DNA from: Limnobacter sp.
Lineage (GTDB): Bacteria > Pseudomonadota > Gammaproteobacteria > Burkholderiales > Burkholderiaceae_B
Length of the DNA stretch: 64,000 bases
Direction: 5' to 3'
NCBI GenBank assembly: GCA_029866125.1
Contig: JARWZZ010000015.1
Location: 1-64,000 of the forward strand
In this document: positions 16,361-24,264 of the stretch, one piece after another
Layout of the letters: each line of letters opens with the position of its first letter
Position numbering within the stretch: position 1 is the stretch's first letter
Translations under genes and position numbers: made by a program
Notes under the pieces: generated by a model
Database searches by the model: none
The model's input: the letters and a program-made list of their open reading frames with translations, nothing else
What the model was told of the DNA's origin: nothing

Positions 16361-17872
16361 CGCAATTCGGCACAAGGCCTCAAACCCGTATTTTCTGGCA
16401 AAGGGGCAATCCAACACGGGCAGCGCTGATGGAATGTTGTAGTACTTTTGCGCTGCCTCTTTAAGCACCACATCCCTAAACAAACTGTAGTTAAAGTCTT
16501 TGCCATCCAGCACATAAAAAGGCACGCCCCCCACCGTCTTTTGCGTCACCACGATGTCGCTCAAGTATGGGGTGTATTTCTCCATCTCAAATGGCTTTTC
16601 TTTACTGACCACTCGAATGGGCTTGCCCGCCATTTGGCGCCAATCTACAAACACATCGTCATTGCGTGCATGGTATTTACCTGGGCCAAACACGGGCACC
16701 ACTTTGCCATAGTGGTAAGAAAGCAAAGCCGCGGGTGAATAGGCAATGGTAGTCAACACTGCACCGGCAGGCATGTCTGCAGTCAAGCCTTGAATAATGA
16801 CCGGCGTGTTGCGGTGGAAATTGACGTCCTCAGGAAAGCCTTTTTTGGACCAAATATTCGCATCCCCATGGCTTAAAAGCGCAAACACAATCAAATGGGG
16901 AAGCGACAAAGCGGCGTTGGCCCACACAAACTTCTTCAGTGTGCTGGCCTTGGCAGTGAACGCCAACATAACAAACGCCACCGGCAGAAAGCCCAATACC
17001 CAATGCAGGCCCACGGTTTTTTTCAAAGAAATAATGAAGAACAACAACAAAGGCAGCAGTAAAAGTGCCAGCAAAGCCCCTCTGGACTGGTAGGCGGCAG
17101 TCAAGTTCCTGCCGTTTTTGAGCAAGCTCCAAGCCGCCCAAGGGGTAATCAGGTAAATCATCATGCCCACATAAGTGGCCACGGTTGTAAAACCCAGGTG
17201 CGCGTCCTCGTGCCGGTTCACCAAGTTAAACATGATGTTGTTCCAGCAGTTGTAAGCGTTGTACATCACATTGACTGCCGCAAAAGGCAACACACCTGCC
17301 ATCAATGCGGCGGCATAAGCCCAGCGTTTGCGTTGCCACAGAATATGCCAACCCATGGCAAAACCCAGCAACACTGCGAAGTACTTGGACAGGAATGCAA
17401 GGCCTAAAAACGCACCGGCCAGAAACACACCAGCCACCGACTCCCTGCGCAAAGCCCTTACATAAGTGTAAATGGCCAAGCCCATGAAAAACACCAAAGG
17501 CGTGTCCGTGGTTACAAACACAAAATACCAAGACACGGGCAAACTGAGGTAAACAGCGCCCGCCAACCAGGCTTTGTCCTCCTGCTCGGCAGGCAACATT
17601 TGCCGTGCCAGCATCACAATACCGAAGCCCAAAATGGAAGTCAGGCAGATGGTAAAAGACCGGATGACCCAAGGCTCGTGGCTAATTTGGGTTAATACCC
17701 ACAGCAACCAACCCACCATGGGCGGGTGGTCGTAATAGCCCCAGTTGGGGAAATTGGCCCATTCGTGGAAAAAGGCCTCATCACCCGTCATTGGAAAATA
17801 CACACCCAACCAAATTTTGATGGCGAAGGTGATGAGCAAAGTCCAGCCAAAAAGTGATTTGCCTTGAGTCAA
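16352..17872 (-). CDS. GT39/ArnT-like polyprenyl-phosphate glycosyltransferase
   Basis: A polytopic membrane protein of about 506 residues in the PMT_2/ArnT superfamily. The first periplasmic loop carries GDEAFFHEW with the catalytic-type Asp-Glu, and then YYDHPPMVGW, the family signature. About ten further hydrophobic helices and a C-terminal periplasmic domain follow. These enzymes move a sugar from a polyprenyl-phosphate donor to a lipid, protein or glycan outside the inner membrane. I prefer TTG 17872 because GAGGA is seven bases upstream and the first helix follows directly; the track's ATG 17974 lies inside the upstream gene without a ribosome site. It is the last gene of a unit with the HAD-UbiA fusion, which may make its lipid donor. 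Confidence 0.82.
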   Translation of the reverse strand: MTQGKSLFGWTLLITFAIKIWLGVYFPMTGDEAFFHEWANFPNWGYYDHPPMVGWLLWVLTQISHEPWVIRSFTICLTSILGFGIVMLARQMLPAEQEDKAWLAGAVYLSLPVSWYFVFVTTDTPLVFFMGLAIYTYVRALRRESVAGVFLAGAFLGLAFLSKYFAVLLGFAMGWHILWQRKRWAYAAALMAGVLPFAAVNVMYNAYNCWNNIMFNLVNRHEDAHLGFTTVATYVGMMIYLITPWAAWSLLKNGRNLTAAYQSRGALLALLLLPLLLFFIISLKKTVGLHWVLGFLPVAFVMLAFTAKASTLKKFVWANAALSLPHLIVFALLSHGDANIWSKKGFPEDVNFHRNTPVIIQGLTADMPAGAVLTTIAYSPAALLSYHYGKVVPVFGPGKYHARNDDVFVDWRQMAGKPIRVVSKEKPFEMEKYTPYLSDIVVTQKTVGGVPFYVLDGKDFNYSLFRDVVLKEAAQKYYNIPSALPVLDCPFARKYGFEALCRIAPQ

Positions 17873-17906
17873 GGTTGAGTCCTCAGCCCAGTCAACAGAA
17901 GTTGTT

Positions 17907-19337
17907 TCATACCAAACTCGCAGCAACAACCAACACAGCCACCAAGGCAAAGCACAGCCAACTTTGCTTGTCATTCAAGGCAAAATGCACAGGATCATCA
18001 ATCATTTCGCGGCGCGAGGTCAAAATCCAAATGCGCATCAGCCAAAACAAAAACACAGGGCAAATGCCCCACAAGATGCGCGGTTCAGAATACAAAATAG
18101 AGCCATTTTGACTGTCCACATACAGGGCCAAAACCATCACCGCCATAAAGCCGCTGGAAATACCCATCGACACCAAATAGCTTAAATCGCTCATCTGGTA
18201 ACCGCGGCCCGGCGGGGTGTCGCCTCCTTCTTGTTGAAGAAACTCCAACTCCGCACAGCGTTTAACCAAAGCCAGACTCAAAAACACAAACAGCGAAATG
18301 GCCAGCAACCAGCTGGAAACCGCAATACCTGTGGCCACACCACCCGCCAACACCCTCAAGGTGTACAACATGCCCAGCATCAACACGTCCACAAATGCAA
18401 CGCGCTTTAGCACAAAGGTGTAAAGCAAGGTGCAAACGGTGTAAATCAGCAATATGGAGGTAAATTCCCAGCCCACTGCAACATAGGCCACAGCAAAACC
18501 CGCAACGCCCAGTATCGCCATCCAAATTACTGCTTGGAAAATAGGCAACTCGCCACTGGCCATGGGTCGCAATTTTTTGCGTGGGTGCTTACGGTCGGAT
18601 GGCAAGTCCATCAAATCATTCCAGATGTAGGTGGCCGAAGCCACCAACCCCAAAGCCAAAAAGGCCCACAAAGCCAAGACCCACAATTCGCCCACCGCCT
18701 GGTGTGCAGCCAGCAAGGGTAAAAACAACAGCGCATTTTTCGCCCATTGCTGCAGGCGCATGGACTTTCTAGCAGCTTTGAAAGGTATGCGAGACGGAAC
18801 AATCACATCCAGCTTGACGCCCGCAGCCACGGCTTTGAACCGCGTGGCACGGCTGGGTGCAACCGCATAGGCGGTTTGGCATTTCTGCCAAATCACCACA
18901 TCCACCGAGGCATCACCCATGTAACTGAAGGGGCGGCCAGCTGCATCAGCCTCTATGGCTGCAAGCTTTTTGGCACCTTTTAAATTGGAAGTTCGGCTGG
19001 CAATTACCCGGTCAAAAAGACCAACCGACTGGGCCACCACCAACACATCCCTTTCTAAGGAGGCGCTGGCTAAAACCAACTCATGCCCATCGGCTTTGAG
19101 CACGCGTAAACGCTCAAGCACTTCAGGCCGCAATGGCAACCCGGCCAAGTCGGGCACAAGGCGTGCCGCAATCTCCTGCTTAAGCCGCCAGCCACCCTTC
19201 AAAGCCCAAACCAACAAAGAGAATAAAAATACAAACCGTTTGCGTAACAACTGCAAACAGGATTCCATCAAAATATCGGAGGGCGTTAAGGTTCCATCTA
19301 GATCAACATAGATGATGTCCTTCAAAGAAGTGGTCAT
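17907..19337 (-). CDS. HAD phosphatase - UbiA prenyltransferase fusion (DPPR synthase-like)
   Basis: A two-domain protein of 476 residues. Residues 1-175 are a HAD-type phosphatase: nucleophile motif DLDGTLT (Asp12/Asp14), SAS at about 91-93 and GDASVD (141-146). Residues 190-476 are a UbiA-type membrane domain with the first Asp-rich motif NDLMDLPSD (240-248) followed by RKHPRKKLRPMASGELP. That motif resembles decaprenyl-phosphate 5-phosphoribosyltransferase more than ubiquinone enzymes. A fused phosphatase could remove the 5-phosphate after transfer of phosphoribose to polyprenyl phosphate. I start at ATG 19337, 13 bp after the TetR stop; the track start lies inside the tetR gene. Confidence 0.85.
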   Translation of the reverse strand: MTTSLKDIIYVDLDGTLTPSDILMESCLQLLRKRFVFLFSLLVWALKGGWRLKQEIAARLVPDLAGLPLRPEVLERLRVLKADGHELVLASASLERDVLVVAQSVGLFDRVIASRTSNLKGAKKLAAIEADAAGRPFSYMGDASVDVVIWQKCQTAYAVAPSRATRFKAVAAGVKLDVIVPSRIPFKAARKSMRLQQWAKNALLFLPLLAAHQAVGELWVLALWAFLALGLVASATYIWNDLMDLPSDRKHPRKKLRPMASGELPIFQAVIWMAILGVAGFAVAYVAVGWEFTSILLIYTVCTLLYTFVLKRVAFVDVLMLGMLYTLRVLAGGVATGIAVSSWLLAISLFVFLSLALVKRCAELEFLQQEGGDTPPGRGYQMSDLSYLVSMGISSGFMAVMVLALYVDSQNGSILYSEPRILWGICPVFLFWLMRIWILTSRREMIDDPVHFALNDKQSWLCFALVAVLVVAASLV

Positions 19338-19350
19338 GCGGGCGGCCCGT

Positions 19351-20052
19351 TCAGCTCTTATTGGACAATTCGTCAGACAGAGAAACAGATGGCTCTTCTT
19401 CCCAATTGGCACCACCCAAAAACACCATCACAATCTGTTTGACGAAGTTGTCGATCATCTCTTCCTCAAGTTTGGGATGGTCGGGCGTCAAATCCAAAAA
19501 GTCGGTGGTGGCGTACATCATTAAAGTGACGACCAATGCACAAATACGCTGCAAACTTTGAGTCGATAGCTTTGGAAAAATATTGAGTGCCCGCAGGTCA
19601 GACGCCATTTCGTTGGTGAAGTGACTAACCTCATTGCGAATGGCCATGCGCAGAATTTTTGACCCACCCGAGCGCTCAGTGGTTACAAACCGCCACTCCA
19701 AGTGATGCTGCTGCAAATAGCTGACGAACACGTTGACCGAGTGGCGAATCATGTCCTCACCGGGCAGGCTGGTTTGCCTGGCTTCACGAAGCAAACGGCG
19801 AAGCGTCATGCCCCCCTCTTCCACCAAGGCCAAACCCAACTCGTCGGTGTTGCGGAAATGTCGATAAAAAGCGGTGGGTACGACGCCGGCTTCCCGAGTA
19901 ATTTCCCGAATACCCAAGGCTGTAAAGCTGCTTCCGCCGCTCACCAAATTGAGCGCAGCTTGAATCAGCTTTTGACGGGTTTGCTCCTTTTTGCGAGCGC
20001 GGGCTTGTGGCTCCTCCACCACCTTACTGGGTCTGGCGGTTGACTTTAGCAT
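19351..20052 (-). CDS. TetR-family regulator, FabR-like
   Basis: A TetR repressor of about 233 residues. The helix-turn-helix GIREITREAGVVPTAFYRHF (about residues 47-66) closely matches FabR/DesT-type regulators of unsaturated fatty acid synthesis. The variable C-terminal ligand domain follows. The start is uncertain: the track uses TTG 20076, ATG 20052 is eight codons later, and neither has a well-spaced ribosome site. It leads an apparent operon with the HAD-UbiA and GT39 genes. A perfect 14-bp palindrome just upstream (20083-20096) is a natural candidate for its own operator. Confidence 0.85.
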   Translation of the reverse strand: MLKSTARPSKVVEEPQARARKKEQTRQKLIQAALNLVSGGSSFTALGIREITREAGVVPTAFYRHFRNTDELGLALVEEGGMTLRRLLREARQTSLPGEDMIRHSVNVFVSYLQQHHLEWRFVTTERSGGSKILRMAIRNEVSHFTNEMASDLRALNIFPKLSTQSLQRICALVVTLMMYATTDFLDLTPDHPKLEEEMIDNFVKQIVMVFLGGANWEEEPSVSLSDELSNKS

Positions 20053-20082
20053 GGGCTTGATCAGAATGGACTCCAAGTACTT

Positions 20083-20096
20083 CTAGTTATAACTAG
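20083..20096. promoter_or_regulatory. 14-bp perfect palindrome, candidate TetR operator
   Basis: CTAGTTATAACTAG is a perfect palindrome 7 bp upstream of the longest possible tetR start. TetR-family repressors commonly bind such sites to control their own gene. Confidence 0.45.
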
Positions 20097-20466
20097 CGGT
20101 TGTTTAAGCCTCTCAGTTTATCAATTAAGCACGAGTCGTGCACCTCATGATCACCCGCGATGGACTTGGGTAAAGCATATTCAAATGATTTTGTCCTAGA
20201 CAAAATTCACGAGTTCAGCGAGCCTACCCACCTCCCCCAAAATTACCCCCATAAATGAGGGGAATTCTTGAAATTGATTCACCAAATCAATCCGTGTTAT
20301 CCCCCATACGTAAAGCACCGTTTCTACTTGAATAATTAAGACTAGGAACGTAGACTCACCCTATCGAGGGTTAACCTTTTTTATAAATTGTACGAATATA
20401 GAACTAACCCGATCCGTTTGAGTGAGATCGACTTGGTTAACTTGTCCTCGTGAGGAGTAGTACATT
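20097..20466. other. Intergenic region between divergent regulators
   Basis: This 370-bp spacer holds no ORF with coding signs. It contains the symmetrical element ATTTTGTC-cta-GACAAAAT (20188-20206) listed separately, short T and A tracts, and a GAGGAG ribosome site at the right end for the response regulator. I see no convincing -35/-10 pair. Confidence 0.6.
20188..20206. promoter_or_regulatory. 19-bp inverted repeat, candidate operator
   Basis: ATTTTGTC-CTA-GACAAAAT has two perfect 8-bp arms around three bases. It lies in the spacer between the TetR gene and the LuxR-type response regulator, about 260 bp upstream of the latter, and could bind either. Confidence 0.4.
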
Positions 20467-21144
20467 ATGTCTAACACAATATTGGTTATTGAAGACCATC
20501 CGCTTTTTGCAACTGGCATCAAAGAGCTGATTGAATTCGTCGCAACCAATCCAGAAATCATCTGCGCAAACAGTGTAAGAACAGCACTCATGCATTGCCG
20601 GGAAACCCCGCCAGCACTGATTATTACTGATTTGCGATTGCCCGATATGTCTGGCCAGTCAGTCATCGACCAGCTGTCCAAAAACTGGCCACAAACGCCA
20701 GTGGTGATCATGAGCGGCGATAACGCCTTGCTTTCCTCCATTCAGTCCAACCAACACTCACCTTCTTGGAACTTGTCGAAGGACGAAGGGTTTGAACAAA
20801 CCTCAGCAATTTTGCTGGAAGCCTTGTCACGCGCGGGCATCTCTGTCCAGTGGCGCCCCAATGCACTGTCTAACCGTCACCAAAGCCCCGACCACATTGC
20901 TGGACGCGCTGGCTTGGCCACTGGTATTCAGCTCACACAGAAGCAACAGCAGGTCATGCAGTTTTTGGCATCTGGCATGTCCAACAAAGAAATCGCAAGA
21001 AAACTGGATTTGTCGCCCGAAACCATCAAGACCCACCTGCGCGAAATTTTCACCCGCATGAACGTCAAAAACCGCACTCAAGCCGTCAGTCTTTACCGGA
21101 AAATTCCACGACTGAACAGCCCCAGCCAAATCGGAATCAATTGA
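20467..21144 (+). CDS. Response regulator, NarL/LuxR type
   Basis: A 225-residue two-domain regulator. The receiver (about 1-125) has the acidic pair E9-D10, acceptor Asp55 in ITDLRLPD and a Ser in the switch position (IMSGD). The C-terminal LuxR-type helix-turn-helix (about 155-215) reads LTQKQQQVMQFLASGMSNKEIARKL and so on. GAGGAG precedes the ATG by nine bases. Its likely partner is the sensor kinase 103 bp downstream, with a hairpin between them. An extra stretch between the domains is longer than the usual linker. Confidence 0.92.
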   Translation: MSNTILVIEDHPLFATGIKELIEFVATNPEIICANSVRTALMHCRETPPALIITDLRLPDMSGQSVIDQLSKNWPQTPVVIMSGDNALLSSIQSNQHSPSWNLSKDEGFEQTSAILLEALSRAGISVQWRPNALSNRHQSPDHIAGRAGLATGIQLTQKQQQVMQFLASGMSNKEIARKLDLSPETIKTHLREIFTRMNVKNRTQAVSLYRKIPRLNSPSQIGIN

Positions 21145-21181
21145 TTGGGTTGAAACGTGACTGAAAACAATGAACCTAAAA

Positions 21182-21219
21182 GGTGGAGCAGATTGAATTT
21201 TTTAATTCAGTCCTCCACT
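21182..21219 (+). repeat. Intercistronic hairpin between regulator and kinase
   Basis: GTGGAG (21183-21188) pairs with CTCCAC (21213-21218), and the inside ATTGAATT / AATTCAGT pairs almost fully around a TTTT loop, giving a long imperfect stem. No T-run follows, so it is more likely to affect mRNA stability or relative expression than to be a full terminator. Confidence 0.45.
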
Positions 21220-21247
21220 GGTGTGACAAAGTGGCCTTGATAACAAT

Positions 21248-23077
21248 ATGTTCCACAATATTTTAATGGTTCTAATGGGGCTGGCAGTATTTCCCCTGAT
21301 GTCAGCTCAGCTGCACGACCGCAGGCACAAAGCTTGCGCCTTGATTGCTGCCATCTTGCTGATTGAAATGATCCACTCCAGGTCGGTAGTCAGCGAGCAC
21401 TCCTACCTTTTTCCTGATGCGCACAATTTCGAATGGATTGGCAGACTCAGTATTGAGGCAATTGGCCTGGGATTGGTTTCCTACACACTTTTCTTCGCCT
21501 ATGGGGTGGCACGTCAACTGGGCGACAGTTCAAAAAGCGGAATGGCCTTGGCACTGGTCATTGGCGTGGTGGGTACGGTTGTTACCTTGACCGGGCAAAA
21601 CTGGGTTGTATCAGTTGTTGGCAGCGCCTTGCAAGTTTTCAGCTTCCACATGATTTTTTCAGCTGCTAAAAATCCATTCAGGCTTGAGCGCGGCTTGTCC
21701 TACATCACTGCGGTGCTGTATTCCATCAGTTTTATGGCAGCTTCCGGCACCATTCATTTGGCTGACGATGCTGTGCTTGAAGGCGTCTTTATGGCCACGG
21801 GTGGGGTTCTCATCGTTGTTTTGCTGTTTAACTTGTTTTTGCAAGACATGATTCACACCTTACTGGGGTCAGACCCGAAGCCCGAGTTTTCGCTTCAGTC
21901 TGCAATCATCAAGCTGGCACACGACTTAAAATCCAACATCAAAAACTTCAGCCACGATGTGCGGCAGCCTTTGAGCACCATCAACATTGTATCCAGCGTG
22001 GGTAAAGCACTGGCCAGCTCTCCAGACCAAAGCCAAAGATTTGAACACCTCCAAAGCTCACAACGGGCTTTGGGTAAATTGATTGATCAGTTTTTGGCCT
22101 CCGTAGACGGTGCGGTGATTCAATCCCTCAAAGGCAAGGTACCGAATTTTACCGAGTTTAGGGTGGACCAAATTCTTCAGCCATTGGTCGAAGAGTACCG
22201 GCACTTGGCGGTGAGCAAGGGTTTAGAGCTTCGGTACTTCCCCAGCGAACTTCAAATCACTTCTGACTTTGAAAGCTTGGAAAAAATCATTCGAAACGGA
22301 CTGGACAACGCCATTAAATACACCAAAGAAGGCGGGGTTTTGGTTGGTGTAAGAATGTGCTCAAACGGCGGCGCAAGGATTACAGTGACAGACACAGGCA
22401 GCGGCGTAGACAACGACAAAGTGGCCAACAAAGACAAAGGCTGGGGTTACGGCAGCACGATTGTTAAGGAACTGAGCAAAAAAATTGGCGTTCAAACCCA
22501 AGTGAAGAACCGCACGGGTTCAGCCCAAGGCAGCGTATTTGAAGTGCTGCTGCAGGCCAGCGCCTTAACAGTGAGAGAATCCAAGTCGCACGCCAGCAAA
22601 GACATGCGATTTATTTTGGCCAGTTGCCCCAAGCACAAGGCGGACATTCAGCAGTTAAGCCTGAACGTCAGCGAGCACCAGGTTATTCACACCCCAATCA
22701 ACACCTACCTGATGCTGTGGGAAACAATTAACCTGAATAAAGTGTCCAGCTACTTCTTCTACCTAGGCCATCAAGAGGATGTTGATAAAACGGCAAAGGT
22801 TATTTCTGAGTTGGAAATATTAACCAGCAAACAGTGCTGCGTGATGCTGGTGTTCGCACCCCAGTTTGACCCTGAAATATTGCCACCCAACCTACTCGGC
22901 TACGCCACACTGAAAACCACCCGAAGCCCAGATGGCAACCTGTTGGTCAATGGCTTGAAAGAGTTGTTGGAGTTGATACCTTGCACCGAAGAGGTAAAAA
23001 ACAGGTCCAAATTTCAAGCGCGCAATGACAAGAAGCTACAGAACCGGAATCAACGCAATTCAATTGCAGTGAATTAA
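21248..23077 (+). CDS. Seven-helix sensor histidine kinase with extra C-terminal domain
   Basis: A 609-residue kinase. Residues 1-203 contain about seven hydrophobic helices and no large periplasmic domain. HisKA has FSHDVRQPLSTI with acceptor His236. The HATPase domain (about 310-435) shows the N box NGLDNAIKYTKEGG, TDTGSG, and a G2-like GWGYGSTIVKEL. About 130 residues follow (about 450-580, from MRFILASC to ELIPC) that alternate strands and helices like a receiver, but no acceptor Asp is obvious, so I describe it as a possible pseudo-receiver. It pairs with the LuxR-type regulator just before it. Its stop overlaps that of convergent anmK by a few bases. Confidence 0.85.
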   Translation: MFHNILMVLMGLAVFPLMSAQLHDRRHKACALIAAILLIEMIHSRSVVSEHSYLFPDAHNFEWIGRLSIEAIGLGLVSYTLFFAYGVARQLGDSSKSGMALALVIGVVGTVVTLTGQNWVVSVVGSALQVFSFHMIFSAAKNPFRLERGLSYITAVLYSISFMAASGTIHLADDAVLEGVFMATGGVLIVVLLFNLFLQDMIHTLLGSDPKPEFSLQSAIIKLAHDLKSNIKNFSHDVRQPLSTINIVSSVGKALASSPDQSQRFEHLQSSQRALGKLIDQFLASVDGAVIQSLKGKVPNFTEFRVDQILQPLVEEYRHLAVSKGLELRYFPSELQITSDFESLEKIIRNGLDNAIKYTKEGGVLVGVRMCSNGGARITVTDTGSGVDNDKVANKDKGWGYGSTIVKELSKKIGVQTQVKNRTGSAQGSVFEVLLQASALTVRESKSHASKDMRFILASCPKHKADIQQLSLNVSEHQVIHTPINTYLMLWETINLNKVSSYFFYLGHQEDVDKTAKVISELEILTSKQCCVMLVFAPQFDPEILPPNLLGYATLKTTRSPDGNLLVNGLKELLELIPCTEEVKNRSKFQARNDKKLQNRNQRNSIAVN

Positions 23078-24264
23078 TTGGAATAAGTCAGCGAACCCAA
23101 CACCGCGGGCCGGGAGGCCCCGGTAACGCCCACAGAATTGCCTGCTGAACGATTTAAAAACTGGGCCGCCAACCAAGCAAAGGCAGCAGCCTCCACCGCC
23201 ATAACAGGTAGGCCCAAGTCATCCATACGCGCAACCACGGTTTTTTGGACACCCGTGGGTTGCGTGTTGGCCTGTAGCAGCGCTTGAATGCGTTCCAACA
23301 GAAAACTGTTGTAAGCCCCGCCTCCACACACCCAAAGCGAACCCATTGAGTAGGGCTTTAAACAATCCACCACAGTTTGTGCACACAGCTCAAGTAAAGT
23401 CCGCATCACATCCTGTGGACTGCATACACCACCGTTTGTAGAGCTTGCTGCGGCCTGAATTGCCTCATCCAGTCGCTGGAGGGTGAAGTCATCCCTCCCC
23501 GTGCTTTTAGGCCATGCTTTGCCAAAAAAGGGATGGGACATCAGTTCGCCCAACAATGAAACATTCACCTGACCTGAGCGTGCACATTGGCCGTTCTCGT
23601 CAAAAGGCTGTCCAAAATGTTGGCGCATCACATAGTCCATCCACACATTGGCGGGGCCGCAGTCGCCACCCACTATGTGGCTTATGGAATCCACAGTGGT
23701 CAACACCGTCAGGTTGGAAAAACCGCCCAGGTTCAACACCGCAGCATCACCCTGAATTCCGTGAGAACGCAACCATGCCTGATGGAAGGCAGGCACCAAG
23801 GGCGCGCCCTGCCCGCCCAAAGCAACATCCTTGGAGCGAAAGTCTGACACCACATCAACGCCTAGCTGAGAGGCCACCCATGCGGGGTCAATCATTTGAT
23901 AGGTAAAACCCAAATCGGGCCTGTGGCGCAGCGTTTGACCATGCACCCCCACTGCAGCCACCTTTGATCTATCGAGCGACAAGCCGTTCAATAGCCCTTC
24001 ACAGGCCGACACATAAGCCTCACTGAGGGCTTTGCGGGTTAGCAGCAGGTTCGTCAAGCCATCTTCGGGCTTCACAGTGTTGGATATGGATTGCCCACAA
24101 GGCAGCCAAGGCAATTCCTGAAGCTTCAGCAATGCGGCTTGAAGCTGGGGGTTAAAACCCTCGCTGTACATGCCTAGGTAACGAAAACGGCCCTCGATCA
24201 GTTCGAGAGCCGCTACATCAATTCCGTCAGTACTGGTGCCAGACATGGCCCCCAATATAATCAT
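23074..24264 (-). CDS. anmK: Anhydro-N-acetylmuramic acid kinase
   Basis: A 396-residue sugar kinase of the ASKHA fold. The N-terminal GAMSGTSTDGIDVA phosphate loop is diagnostic for AnmK, and further ATP-site motifs follow (GFSNLT, GGDCGPANVWMD, CGGGAYN). It phosphorylates and opens 1,6-anhydro-MurNAc released by lytic transglycosylases, feeding wall recycling. Its ATG overlaps the stop of the upstream M23 peptidase gene (ATGA), which implies coupled translation and joins two murein-turnover functions in one transcript. Confidence 0.97.
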   Translation of the reverse strand: MIILGAMSGTSTDGIDVAALELIEGRFRYLGMYSEGFNPQLQAALLKLQELPWLPCGQSISNTVKPEDGLTNLLLTRKALSEAYVSACEGLLNGLSLDRSKVAAVGVHGQTLRHRPDLGFTYQMIDPAWVASQLGVDVVSDFRSKDVALGGQGAPLVPAFHQAWLRSHGIQGDAAVLNLGGFSNLTVLTTVDSISHIVGGDCGPANVWMDYVMRQHFGQPFDENGQCARSGQVNVSLLGELMSHPFFGKAWPKSTGRDDFTLQRLDEAIQAAASSTNGGVCSPQDVMRTLLELCAQTVVDCLKPYSMGSLWVCGGGAYNSFLLERIQALLQANTQPTGVQKTVVARMDDLGLPVMAVEAAAFAWLAAQFLNRSAGNSVGVTGASRPAVLGSLTYSN

